Below are positions 43,992 through 55,307 of a stretch of DNA of 64,000 nt, piece by piece. The notes beneath the pieces were generated by a model. The model saw only the letters and a program-made list of their open reading frames with translations, searched no databases and was not told where the DNA came from. The stretch is taken from NCBI GenBank assembly GCA_964036295.1, contig OZ038467.1, forward strand, positions 11,743,670 to 11,807,669, read 5' to 3'. The stretch is from Plumapathes pennacea. Lineage: Eukaryota > Cnidaria > Anthozoa > Antipatharia > Myriopathidae. Both the position numbers and the translations under genes were made by a program. Every line of letters starts with the position of its first letter. Positions within the stretch are counted from its first letter, which is position 1.

Positions 43992-45062
43992 CATATGGGT
44001 ATATGGGTATATGGGTATGGGTATGGGTATGGGTATATGGGTATGGGTATATGGGTATATGGGTATGGGTATATGGGTATGGGTATGGGTATGGGTATAT
44101 GGGTATATGGGTATGGGTATATGGGTATGGGTATATGGGTATGGGTATATGGGTATATGAGTATGGGTATATGGGTATGGGTATATGGGTATGGGTATAT
44201 GGGTATGGGTATGGGTATATGGGTATGGATATATGGGTATGGGTATGGGTATATAGGTATGAGTGTATGGGTATGGGTATATGGGTATGGGTATATGGGT
44301 ATGGGTATATGGGTATGGGTATATGGGTATATGGGTATGGGTGTATGGGTATGGGTATATGGGTATGGGTATATGGGTATGGCTATGGCTATGGCTATAT
44401 GGGTATGGGTATGGGTATATGTGTATGGGTATGGGTTTATGGGTATGGGTATATGGGTATGGGTATGGGTATATGGGTATATGGGTATGGGTATGGGTAT
44501 GGATATATGGGTATGGGTATGGGTGTATGGGTATGGGCATATGGGTATGGGTATATGGGTATGGGTATATGGGTATGGGTATGGGTATATGGGTATATGG
44601 GTATGGGTATATGGGTATATGGGTATGGGTATATGGGTATATGGGTATGGGTATATGGGTATATGAGTATGGGTATATGGGTATGGGTATGGGTATGGCT
44701 TTATGGGTATATGTGTATGGGTATGGGTATATGGGTATGGGTATGGGTATATGGGTATGGGTATATGGGTATATGGGTATGGGTATATGGGTATATGGGT
44801 ATGGGTATATGGGTATATGTGTATGGATATATGGGTATATGGGTATATGGGTATGGGTATGGGTATATGGATATGGGTATATGGGTATGGACATATGGGT
44901 ATGGGTATATGAGTATATGGGTATGGGTGATGGGTATGGGTATATGGGTATGGGTATGGGTATGGATGGGTATATGGGTATGGATGGGTATATGGGTATG
45001 GGTATATGGGTATGGGTATGGGTGATGGGTCTGGGTATATGGGTATGGGTATGGATGGGTAT
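43992..45062 (+). repeat. (GGGTAT/GGGTATAT)n G-rich array 1
   Basis: About 1.07 kb in which GGG tracts are separated by TAT or TATAT with few variants (ggctat, gagtat, ggatat). Every adjacent set of four tracts meets the G3N1-7 quadruplex rule, and all G tracts lie on the plus strand. Long open frames in all phases (reading YGYMGM or its complement THIPIP) are composition artefacts. Confidence 0.95.
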
Positions 45063-45102
45063 GTTCTTGTAGCAGAGTTACTTATTGATGCAAAATTCGA
45101 GA

Positions 45103-45510
45103 GAAAATAGGATAAATGAGCCGGATTTAACACGCATTATTACAGAATAGAGCACAACCATTACAATATAGGAATAGGGCATTATGTGGAATGTGGAATG
45201 CAACAAGATTTAACATAGGAAAAGGGGAAATAAAATATACTTAACAATTTAGGAGCTAGAGACAAGTAAAGTACTGATAAAATTACAAGTTTCTGTACTC
45301 TAAGTAGAAAATAGGATAAATGAGCCGGATTTAACACGCATTATTACAGAATAGAGCACAACCATTACAATATAGGAATAGGGCATTATGTGGAATGTGG
45401 AATGCAACAAGATTTAATATAGGAAAAGGGGAAATAAAATATACTTAACAATTTAGGAGCTAGAGACAAGTAAAGTACTGATAAAATTACAAGTTTCTGT
45501 ACTCTAAGTA
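45103..45510. repeat. 204-bp tandem duplication at the start of unit B
   Basis: 'gaaaataggataaatgagcc' at 45103 restarts at 45307, and the two 204-bp copies differ by about one base ('aacat'/'aatat'). Unit C (53028 on) and unit A have a single copy, so the duplication is recent and private to unit B. Confidence 0.92.
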
Positions 45511-47876
45511 GTTCAGAGTAACGCTCATGAAACCTCAAGACAGCCAAGAATTTTGATCGTAGGACCCAATACTCAACATAGAGTTTAATCAATGCACTTT
45601 CTATAACATAAGCTGTGCTCAAAATAAAATGGGACTTGCAACTTTGCAAGGTGAAATATGAAAAAAAGGAAGAGAAAGTGTTTAATTTGAATTCTGACAA
45701 CACTTAAACTGTCACAGAAACGCTTTAATTTGCCTACTAAAACCAATGCACGTTTTTTTTCAGACGTTTTCCAAACCTGAGATAAAAATTAGCGAGAATA
45801 AGAACAGTTTTTTTGTACTGCAAGCAGTAGACCGCCATTATGTTGCTGTATTAAAGTTTATAATCATGTACATTATGCTGCAGAAGAATTCATGTAAAAT
45901 GCTTGACAAAGTGTTTAGTTTGAATTATTGCATGACTCGTAAAACTTGACTATTATTTTGTGAGACTGATTACTTTTGGTGAGCTGTGTAAAATGTGGTT
46001 TACTTCTTTCTATATTTATGGAGTAAATTTTAGTGACTATTTTTATTGAAAACTTTCTATAGAATTTGTCTTATCTGACATACAAAGCAACTTATTCTGT
46101 CCACTGAGTTTTACACATTTTATTGTATTTTTGTGGTAAAAAATGCCTTTTTTATGTGCCTCCTTTTTGTATGTGTTGTTATATGCTTGTATTATCTGAT
46201 TTTTAATGTACATATACATTCCCCCCCCCCCCCCCCCCCGCCATGAGCCAAACAATCTTCCTTAAAGGAGCAAGCAAGAAATTCCCCCACCCTCCCCTCC
46301 TTTAGGAGGATCTTTTGTTTTGCACCTCTTCCTAAAGGGTTGGTTCAAAATGCTAGATGCTGGAGGATACAATACAAAGGACATGGTTTTGGTTTGAGTT
46401 TCAGAGGGAGGGTTTGAAAAGACAGAGTAAATTCCCTCCAAAGTATGGGGTATTCCTCAGAAGATTCATTTGGAAGGACACAGTGTTTCCTTGGTTGGTC
46501 TAAGTTAATCTAAATCTGCTATGCTAGTGCAGGAGCAAAATATGCATTAAAATACTGGGGCTACAGTAGTTGTTCAAAGTGTGTATAGCCACTATGTTCA
46601 TTGAATAAATCACTACCCAGTGAATAAGTGTTAACATGTAGCCTTACATTATAAACTGTATAAGGATTTATCTGGTGGATAGCGCTATCCACTCTTTGAA
46701 CAACTGAGCCCTATATTACAGTTTACAGTGATGGATACAGTATTATCGTACTAGATAAAATAGCCAAAACATGGTAAATAATGTGATTAATAATAAAACA
46801 TATTTTAGAGCTCGTCAGCTGTCCTAAATGTCTCTATGGAGCCTGGTAAAGTGCCAGTCTCACACTGTTCTTAACTTTGAGCTGTTTTCAGATGACTGCC
46901 AAAAGTAATCATGTGATTGCTTTGGTCTTGCATTTAGCACTTGTGCTCTCCAAATTATCCACAAACAAAGTTTATCAGGATTCTTGGCCAATTGAGAGCA
47001 AGTAAAGCCTGATTGTGATATTCTCATGCAAGAAAGCAAGTGGTGGTGGTGTTTCCAGGCACTTCTGATTGGTTTTTTCTTCAAATTAAAACCACACACA
47101 CTAATTACTTTGGTCTAAGATTAGTTGAAAGTGTTTCTTACAGCCTCGGCAGTGTACATGTTTGTTTCATTGTCCAAATCCAGGAGTTCAAACATTTAAA
47201 TTTATTTTGGGCCGAGCAGAAATTCTTAGATTTCATTCAACCTGTGCCATATCAACTATATTCTATCAAATGCTGAACTTATTGTCAGGCAGCTTAGAGA
47301 AATAAAATGATGTCTGTCCTATTTTGCCATGACTCGAGTAGCATATAACAGACAAAGAGTTACTCCTATTTTAATAAAACTCATTAACATTATGCCTATG
47401 AATGGCTGCAATGATACGTGTGGGCAGTACTACGTATTGTACCAATATTTAAATTCTCACACATCAATATTATAATTTGTCTTACAATGTAACAAGCCCA
47501 AAACAAAAAAGGGAATACAATAAAATATAATAATGCAAACATAGAATTTGGGGGATGAACACTGAAACACTGCGTGTACAGCAAGGTGAGGTATTTCATG
47601 TCAATCGGTTTCTGTGCACCTAGCCTCCTAATAGCAGACCCACGAGCGACTCCCGTACAAAAGTAATTAAACGAGCTGAGTCGCAAGTGGATAGACGAGC
47701 CTAACGGAAATACATCGAATAGAAGCTCTCTACTTTCTCTGCGGATTGAGAACTACGTAGAACCGCTCTCCTCCAATAGGAAAGGGAAAAAAAGCTCTCA
47801 GGTTCAGATCCTCGCTCTTTAGGGGGAAAGTAAAGAAGGGCACGCACAACTCAAGGTCCGTGAATCACACGCTTAC

Positions 47877-48310
47877 CTTGCTATGATCACTCCAAAAGAA
47901 AACAGACTTGTGCCATAAACCTGACAAACGTGCAAAAACCACTCAGACCAGTCCAACTTCTTCCCACTCGTGCTTTAAAAGATATATACACACGAATCCA
48001 CTTTTCAGCAGACTGCAGCCATTTTTTTAAATTGCTGAGTAGCCAGGCCAGTAATTTGGACAACAGAACCTGGCCCGGTTGGCCCAAGTCTTCGAGTGTA
48101 CGCGCCATCACCTGTTTCGCTGTGACAAGCTTGAACGTCACGTACACCAGCACCGGTTTTCACTTGTTGTTAAAAGTTGAGCTTCGAGCGATCTCACGAG
48201 TGTTTTTCAGACAGGCTTGCGCCTGTACCACATGAAGGTTTTTAAAACTCCGATATGAATAATTCTGGGCTCATTTAACGCTAAAGTTCGCATTCTTCTT
48301 CTATGCAGTG
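47877..48310 (-). promoter_or_regulatory. candidate minus-strand promoter and first exon (unit B)
   Basis: Homolog of 40100-40570 with the same AGCAAG|GTAAGCG donor. The short ATG frame is closed by an early TGA because one A is missing in an A run, so a coding role for this exon is unlikely here. Confidence 0.28.
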
Positions 48311-48901
48311 GCTATCCATAGAAAAACTCAAGACCCCGAGCTTTTAACAATGAAGGCAACAAGAAAATATTCAATAAACGACATAAATTGTGGACTAGAA
48401 GAGAAAAGCGCGAATAGTTCAACTTTTTGTGTATCTGAGTTATAAGAGGATTGTATGGGGTGGATGTATCTCGCAGTATCGCTGAAATTCGACCAGTAAA
48501 CTAAATTCGTTCCTGGTGTGACTGCTTTTAATTAAACAACCGTTTTACACAAAGAGGACGCGTAACATGATTATGAAAAAAACATTGCTTGCTTTTTTTG
48601 TGCTGTAAATTAAATTGGAGACTACAGTAATTTTAATTCTTCAAGTCGCATTACTTAAAACGTTACATTAAAGTAAAATAGACTTCATGGTTTTTGAGCG
48701 GTTACATTTTCGAGGTGGATGCTACTTTTTTTCGGGGGGGGGGGCAGTGAGGGGCTTACTTTCAGAGCTTAACACAAGGGTAAAACAAATAACGTTACTT
48801 TCGGGAGGGGGAGTTGCTTTGGGAATTCTACGGTATTTTTGTTCACAAACGTACTCAGTTTAAGCAAGTCAAGGTTTTGCTCGCAAAATATATAGAGGAT
48901 A

Positions 48902-49248
48902 TTACACGGCGCCGCGAAGATATGAATTTTATTTTCGAGTGCTAAAAACAATATTTTACGAACGAGCGCTTCGCGAGTGAGTAAAATATTGTTTTTACCA
49001 TGAGAAAATAAAATCCATATCTTCAAGCCGCCGTGCAATTTTCTTTTATTATATTAGACACGAGTGTTTCACGAGAAATTGTACAAACAACCGTGCAAAA
49101 GCGGGAAATGATTCCAACGATATCCTCACTAGTGATATCCTCACTAGTGAGGATATGGAAAATACGCCACTCGGGTCCCGAATGTAGTTTCGTATGGATT
49201 TTACGCACGGTATATTTTCCAGTAAAACACTCGTGCCTATATAATAAA
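48902..49248. repeat. two adjacent hairpin modules (unit B)
   Basis: Same layout as 41101-41428. The central palindrome is partly duplicated here ('gatatcctcactagt' twice, about 49120-49150). Confidence 0.75.
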
Positions 49249-50268
49249 TCTTCGTAAGTATGAGACGGTTCGTACAACAGAATTGAAGTGTTTCTTTCAG
49301 TGCATTTCAATAAACCAAAAGCTTGTCCAGGTGTTGATCCTCCAAGTTTCCTAAAACACATCGTCTCCGGACCAGATTAGGTTTATCTGGCTAAGTGTTA
49401 ATGCGATCCTGTTGTGTTCTCGAGCCCAGATAGTATGCATGGCGTTCAGACCTAAAGTTAAAGAAAAACATTTTAGTTAGTTGTGTGTAAACTCTCTTGT
49501 CATTTATAAGCCTGAAAACGTAAAGGTTTCGTCATGCTTTTTAATCCATCTTCGAACAAAACCCTGCTGTTTATTGGCGGAGAGGTCAAGAGAAAGAATT
49601 TCGTTAATCCTGGATTAGCTTAATCGGCCTTCGAAAAACCAGGCCTAGAAGTCCAAAATAAACAGCTCGTCAAAAATCTTTCATGGTTGACTTACACAAA
49701 TATTATCTGCTTGATTAGCATCTACTAATCCGATCAGCTGTACCTTAAACTGAGTTCCTCTTTTATAAAATTGCGTGTCGTTACTTAATTCTGTTTCAGG
49801 TTTTGGAATATTATCTGTCAAACACTATTCTGAATGTCCTTCAGTGTTTGTTCAACGAACAGGTCAACAACCAAGAAAACCGTTTACTTCTTATTTTGCG
49901 AAATTGTTATGCGACCCGGAGCATCTAATACTCGTAAATGTACCGCCCCCCGCCCCATCCCACCTCCCCTCTCCCGGAGGGTAACCCTACCTCGAGCGTT
50001 TACATGACCAAAAGTTGTCCCTACTGGGAGGTTTACCCTAGCAAGGAGATAGGGTAACCCTCCTCCTTGGGTAACCCTACCTATTACGTAAACGGAACAA
50101 GGAATTTTGATAGAGAAGGGTGACCCTTCTAGTCTCAGTCACATCGCGAATTTTGGACATGAGACCAGCCTGATGCAAAAGATGCTGCCTATTCCTTTCA
50201 TCCTGGCAATTCAAAATTCGAAATTCCCGGTGGCAATTCTAAATTGCGTCAACAGTGAAGAATGGTGA

Positions 50269-51410
50269 CGGCGCCTGTAGTCCTTGTGGATGTTCAACGA
50301 TGTGTTGCCTTGTGTTATTTTTCAAGCCAGGGCTACTCTAATACAATGCGGCGCATGTAGTCCTCGCCGATGTTCGACGATGTATTGCCTTGTGTTATTT
50401 TTCGAGTCAGGGCTACTTTAATGCAATGCGGCGCATGTAGTCTTTGCCGATGTTCGAGCATGTGTTTCTTTGTGTTACGCTTTAAGCCAGGGCTACTCTA
50501 CTGCGATGCCGCGCACGTAGTCCTCGTCGATGTTCAGTGATGTACGGTGTTGTGTTATACTCCAGGCTAGAGCTACTCTGCTGCGATGTGGCGCATGTAG
50601 TCCTCGTCGATGTTCAATGATGTGCGGTATTGTGTTATGCTTCAAGCCACGCCTCCTCTACTGCGATGTGACGAATGTAGCATTTTTGTACTAGGCTTCT
50701 AGTCAGGGCTTTTCTACCGCGATGCAGCGCGTTTAGTCATCGTCGTTGTTCAGTGATTTACGGTGTTGTGTTGTGTTTCAGGTTAGGGCGACTCTACCGC
50801 GATGCGGCGCATGTAGTCCTTGTCGACGTAAAAAGGTGTGGTCTTCTGATTTGCTTCAAGCCATGAATATTCTATTACAATGAGGGGCACGTTGTCCTGG
50901 TCGATATTCAAAATATTGCGGTCTTGGATTAAGGTGGTGTTACACTGGTCGATTTGCAACGACGATTTGCAACGATACAATGTTGCACTAAAAATCGTTC
51001 AGGTGTAACACCCCATTGCGAACGATTTTTCGCGATGTTTGCAGTGCTGCAACGCGTTGCAAGTTTTTGAAAGCGATTCAAAAACTTGCAACACCGCTGC
51101 GTGAATTTGAAGTGAATCGGCGTTGCAAATCGTCGTTGCAAATCGACCAGTGTAACACCAGCTTTATGCTTCAAGCCATGACTACTATGTTGCGATGTGT
51201 CGCTTGTAATCCTCGTTGATATTCAAAGATTAGCGGTTTTCTACTAGGCTTCTAGCCAAAGCTTTTCTACTGCGATGCAGCGCATTTAGTCCTTATCGAT
51301 GTTCAAGTATGCACGGTGTTGTGTTATGCTTCAGGCAAAGGCTACTATGCTGTGATGCGACGCATGTGGTCCTCGTCGATATTTAAAGGTGTGTGTACTG
51401 CCAGGGCTAA
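50269..51410. repeat. ~80-bp satellite array 4
   Basis: Unit B counterpart of array 3, near-identical to it, interrupted by the element at 50932-51163. Confidence 0.92.
50932..51163. mobile_element. TIR element with TTA target duplication, copy 2
   Basis: Same family as 24317-24535 (232 bp here). It interrupts a satellite monomer between 'cttggatta' and 'ttatgcttcaagcc' with TTA on both sides (50929-50931, 51164-51166). Unit A has the uninterrupted 'cttggattatgcttcaag' at about 43105. The insertion therefore post-dates the A/B duplication. Confidence 0.93.
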
Positions 51411-52038
51411 AGACCTGACCTAAATATTACACGCAACGGGCACCAAAACTCGGCCGCAGAGAGTTTGTAATCAATACTGTAAAACAATTAAACCCAAACT
51501 GAGATAGAAATATCCCCGAGTGCTAGGAAACCAAAATCCTAATTCTGCGGGTTTCGAACTCCGAAATTCTGATCACCAAGTGTCGAACCCCGTCATGTGC
51601 TGTTTCTGTCTTTCAGGCTTGTTCGTTGGTATCAAACTTGAGGTTGTTTATCATTTCGAATTGCCTGACAGAGAACCCCAACTCCAAAATATCGTTTTAT
51701 TATTTTGATTGTTAAATCCCGTCATGATTGAATCTTGACGTTTTATGGCGCCACGCGTTGAAAAAAGCCTTTTCAGATTTTAATAATCGTACGTAATATA
51801 GCCAAAGATCTTTGATAGTTTTTGAACTGATTTTCCACAAAGGCTGATGATAGATCTTCTCAGTGCCACTAAATTCAATTGCTATTACACAACAGAGTGT
51901 TGTCAAAGTTCAAAATTGTTTTAACCATTTGGGCATTACGAAAGTTCGACGAGAAGTGTAAGTAGTATCAAAACTCTCTGAATCACAACTTTCAGGTGCT
52001 TTTTTAAAAAAATCCATTGGTTTCGAAGCTGCTCATTT
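51411..52038. other. upstream-flank module, copy 5
   Basis: Near-identical to 43357-43989; again stops at 'cgaagctgctcatttcc' and is followed by the G-rich array in place of a promoter. Confidence 0.8.
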
Positions 52039-52039
52039 C

Positions 52040-52982
52040 CATATGGGTATATGGGTATGGGTATGGGTATATGGGTATGGCTATATGGCTATATGGGTAT
52101 GGGTATGGGTATATGGGTATGGGTATGGGTATGGGTATATGGGTATATGGGTATGGGTATGGGTATATGGGTATATGGGTATGGGTATGGGTATGGGTAT
52201 ATGGGTATGGGTATATGGGTATGAGTATGGGTATGGGTATATGGGTATGGGTATGGATATATGGGTATGGGTATGTAGGTATGGGTGTATGGGTATGGCT
52301 ATATGGGTATGGGTATATGGGTATGGGTATGGGTATGGGTATATAGGTATGGGTGTATGGGTATGGCTATATGGGTATGGGTATATGGGTATGGGTATGG
52401 GTATGGGTATATGATTATGGGTATGGGTATATGAGTATGGGTATATGGGTATGGGTATATGGGTATGGGTATGGATATATGGGTATGGGTATGTAGGTAT
52501 GGGTGTATGGCTATGGCTATATGGGTATGGGTATATGGGTATGGGTATATGGGTATGGGTATATGGGTATGGGTATGGGTATATGGGTATGGGTGTATGG
52601 GTATATGGGTATATGGGTATGGGTATGGATATATGGGTATGGGTGTATGGGTATGGGTATATGGGTATGAGTATATGGGTATGGGTATGGGTATATGGGT
52701 ATGGGTATGAGTATGGGTATATGGGTATGGGTATATGGGTATGGGTATGGGTATATGGGTATGGGTGATGGGTATGGGTATATGGGTATGGGTATGGGTA
52801 TATGGGTATGGGTATGGGTATATGGGTATATGTGTATGGGTATGGGTATGGGTATATGGGTATGGGTATGGGTATATGGGTATGAGTATGGGTATATAGG
52901 TATGGGTATATGGGTATGGGTATATGGGTATATGGGTATGGGTGATGGGTCTGGGTATATGGGTATGGGTATGGATGGGTAT
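52040..52982 (+). repeat. (GGGTAT/GGGTATAT)n G-rich array 2
   Basis: About 0.94 kb, same composition and strand as array 1, but the internal order of 6- and 8-bp units differs. The last 60 bp ('ggtgatgggtctgggtatat...') are shared with array 1, so both arrays descend from one and have since rearranged inside. Confidence 0.95.
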
Positions 52983-54642
52983 GTTCTTGTAGCAGAGTTA
53001 CTTATTGATGAAAAATTCGAGAGAAAATAGGATAAATGAGCCGGATTTAACACGCATTATTACAGAATAGAGCACAACCATTACAATATAGGAATAGGGC
53101 ATTATGTGGAATGTGGAATGCAACAAGATTTAATATAGGAAAAGGGGAAATAAAATATACTTAACAATTTAGGAGCTAGAGACAAGTAAAGTACTGATAA
53201 AATTACAAGTTTCTGTACTCTAAGTAGTTCAGAGTAACGCTCATGAAACCTCAAGACAGCCAAGAATTTTGATCGTAGGACCCGATACTCAACATAGAGT
53301 TTAATCAATGCACTTTCTATAACATAAGCTGTGCTCAAAATAAAATGGGACTTGCAACTTTGCAAGGTGAAATATGAAAAAAAGGAAGAGAAAGTGTTTA
53401 ATTTGAATTCTGACAACACTTAAACTGTCACAGAAATGCTTTAATTTGCCTACTAAAACCAATGCACGTTTTTCTTTCAGACGTTTTCCAAACCTGAGAT
53501 AAAAATTAGCGAGAATAAGAACAGTTTTTTTGTACTGCAAGCAGTAGACCGCCATTATGTTGCTGTATTAAAGTTTATACATCATGTACATTATGCTGCA
53601 GAAGAATTCATGTAAAATGCTTGACAAAGTGTTTAGTTTGAATTATTGCATGACTCGTGAAACTTGAATATTATTTTGTGAGACTGATTACTTTTGGTGA
53701 GCTGTGTAAAATGTGGTTTACTTCTTTCTATATTTATGGAGTAAATTTTAGTGACTATTTTTATTGAAAACTTTCTATAGAATTTGTCTTATCTGACATA
53801 CAAAGCAACTTATTCTGTCCACTGAGTTTTACACATTTTATTGTATTTTTGTGGTAAAAAATGCCTTTTTTATGTGCCTCCTTTTTGCATGTGTTGTTAT
53901 ATGCTTGTATTATCTGATTTTTAATGTACATATACATTCCCCCCCCCCCAATGAGCCAAACAATCTTCCTTAAAGGAGTAAGCAAGAAATTCCCCCACCC
54001 TCCCCTCCTTTAGGAGGATCTTTTGTTTTGCACCTCTTCCTAAAGGGTTGGTTCAAAATGCTAGATGCTGGAGGATACAATACAAAGGACATGGTTTTGG
54101 TTTGAGTTTCAGAGGGAGGGTTTGAAAAGACAGAGTAAATTCCCTCCAAAGTATGGGGTATTCCTCAGAAGATTAATTTAGAAGGACACAGTGCTTCCTA
54201 GGTTGGTCTAAGTTAATCTAAATCTGCTAGTTGTTCAAAGTGTGCATACCCGCTATGTTCCTCAGATGAATCGCTATCCAGTGCATACATGTTAACATGT
54301 AGCCTTATGTTATAAACTCTATGCTGGTGGATAGCGCTATCAACTCTTTGAACAACTGAGCCCTATATTACAGTTTACAGTAATGGATACAGTATTATCG
54401 TACTGGTAAATAATGTGATTAATATATCAAATGCTGAACTTATTGTCAGGCAGCTTAGAGAAATAGATTAAAATGATGTCTGTCCTATTTTGCCATGACT
54501 CGAGTAGCATATAACAGACAAAGAGTTACTCCTATTTTAATAAAACTCATTAACATTATGCCTATGAATGGCTGCAATGATACGTGTGGGCAGTACTACG
54601 TATTGTACCAATATTTAAATTCTCACACATCTATATTATAAT

Positions 54643-55168
54643 TGTAGTCGCCAAAACATTCCGGGGTATTTGGCGGTTACAGGAAAAACGAAGTCCCACA
54701 TCCGATTGGCCATAAACATGTCAATACGCGTGTTTCCAGCTTTAATTAACAGCCACGACGAACGGTTTCTGCAATACCACGAGTGATTACATAATTAATC
54801 CTTAAGGGATATGCAAACTAGCGGCAATAACAATACAATTACATGAAGACAACGAAATAAATAAACATGTGCGAATAGAAATACGAGCGGCACTACTTAC
54901 AAACACGTTCGGCTATCGGGAACTTCTATATGCAAACATGAACCACAATAAAACAGTCAGCGAACAAGGAGGCCAACACAGAAATCAGACAAATATTTAC
55001 GTGCTAAACACGCAGGAAAACCGCGACTCGGCTCAGCACTCTCAACCTTTGCTGGCCGCCATGTGTCTCTTGTTGCCGGGGGGGTCCGACCCCGGATTCA
55101 GGGGCAGGCCCAGGCCCCGGGAGGAACAGTAACAAAACAGAACAAAAGGTTGATTGATTGAACCTACA
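54643..55168 (-). repeat. 3' LTR of the BEL/Pao element
   Basis: 526 bp, same sequence as the 5' LTR. Contains a 'ggggtccgaccccggattca' GC-rich hairpin near 55080. Confidence 0.95.
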
Positions 55169-55178
55169 TTCCCTCCCC
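55169..55178 (-). promoter_or_regulatory. polypurine tract
   Basis: GGGGAGGGAA on the minus strand, directly before the 3' LTR, where plus-strand DNA synthesis of LTR elements is primed. Confidence 0.75.
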
Positions 55179-55307
55179 GTAAATGTATCACGGCTAAACA
55201 TTTAAAACGTTCAAAGTTCAATCCTTCAACCGTCTTTCTTACGAACATCCTCAACATCCTGTGAAGTTGGCATCGTTGTACTCTGCGAAGCGGATACTGA
55301 AGACACC
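55179..55307. other. BEL/Pao 3' untranslated spacer
   Basis: Short stretch between the gag-pol stop and the polypurine tract; nothing else recognised. Confidence 0.6.

Larger units (their letters stand above)
35229..45062. repeat. tandem ~8-kb unit A (9.8 kb with insertions)
   Basis: Starts in sequence ('gcagagttac', 'gatgcgaaattcgag') found again at 45075 and 52995 and ends in the satellite, upstream flank and G-rich array. Relative to unit B it has about 2.3 kb extra at 36245-38570, including the foldback element, and lacks a 56-bp stretch present near 47450. Similarity resumes at 38575 and holds to 43989. No protein-coding gene is supported within it. Confidence 0.85.
45066..52982. repeat. 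tandem ~7.9-kb unit B
   Basis: Order: TPR-CHAT 3'-flank-like start, C run (46211-46229), non-coding spacer, candidate minus-strand exon, hairpins, satellite, upstream flank, GGGTAT array. Nearly identical to unit A from 47490 to 50930 and to unit C over the shared part. 47280-47876 and 49249-50268 hold no supported gene. Confidence 0.88.

Noticed and set aside
43992..45062. Telomeric repeat
   Set aside because: The unit is GGGTAT with TATAT variants, not TTAGGG, and it sits between duplicated units, not at a chromosome end.
43935..45133. Very long ORFs on both strands (223-382 residues) rich in Tyr-Gly-Met or Thr-His-Ile-Pro
   Set aside because: They are translations of the GGGTAT/GGGTATAT array, open in several frames because the repeat lacks stops. 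No other protein features.
45386..45703. 105-residue hydrophobic minus-strand ORF, also at 53102-53419 and similar at 35387-35710
   Set aside because: Identical only where the DNA is freshly duplicated; the unit A copy differs by indels that change the frame, so there is no sign of coding constraint.
47396..47686. 96-residue minus-strand ORF shared with 61832-62173
   Set aside because: Its C-terminal part differs because of the BEL/Pao insertion, and unit A lacks the frame; no recognisable domain.
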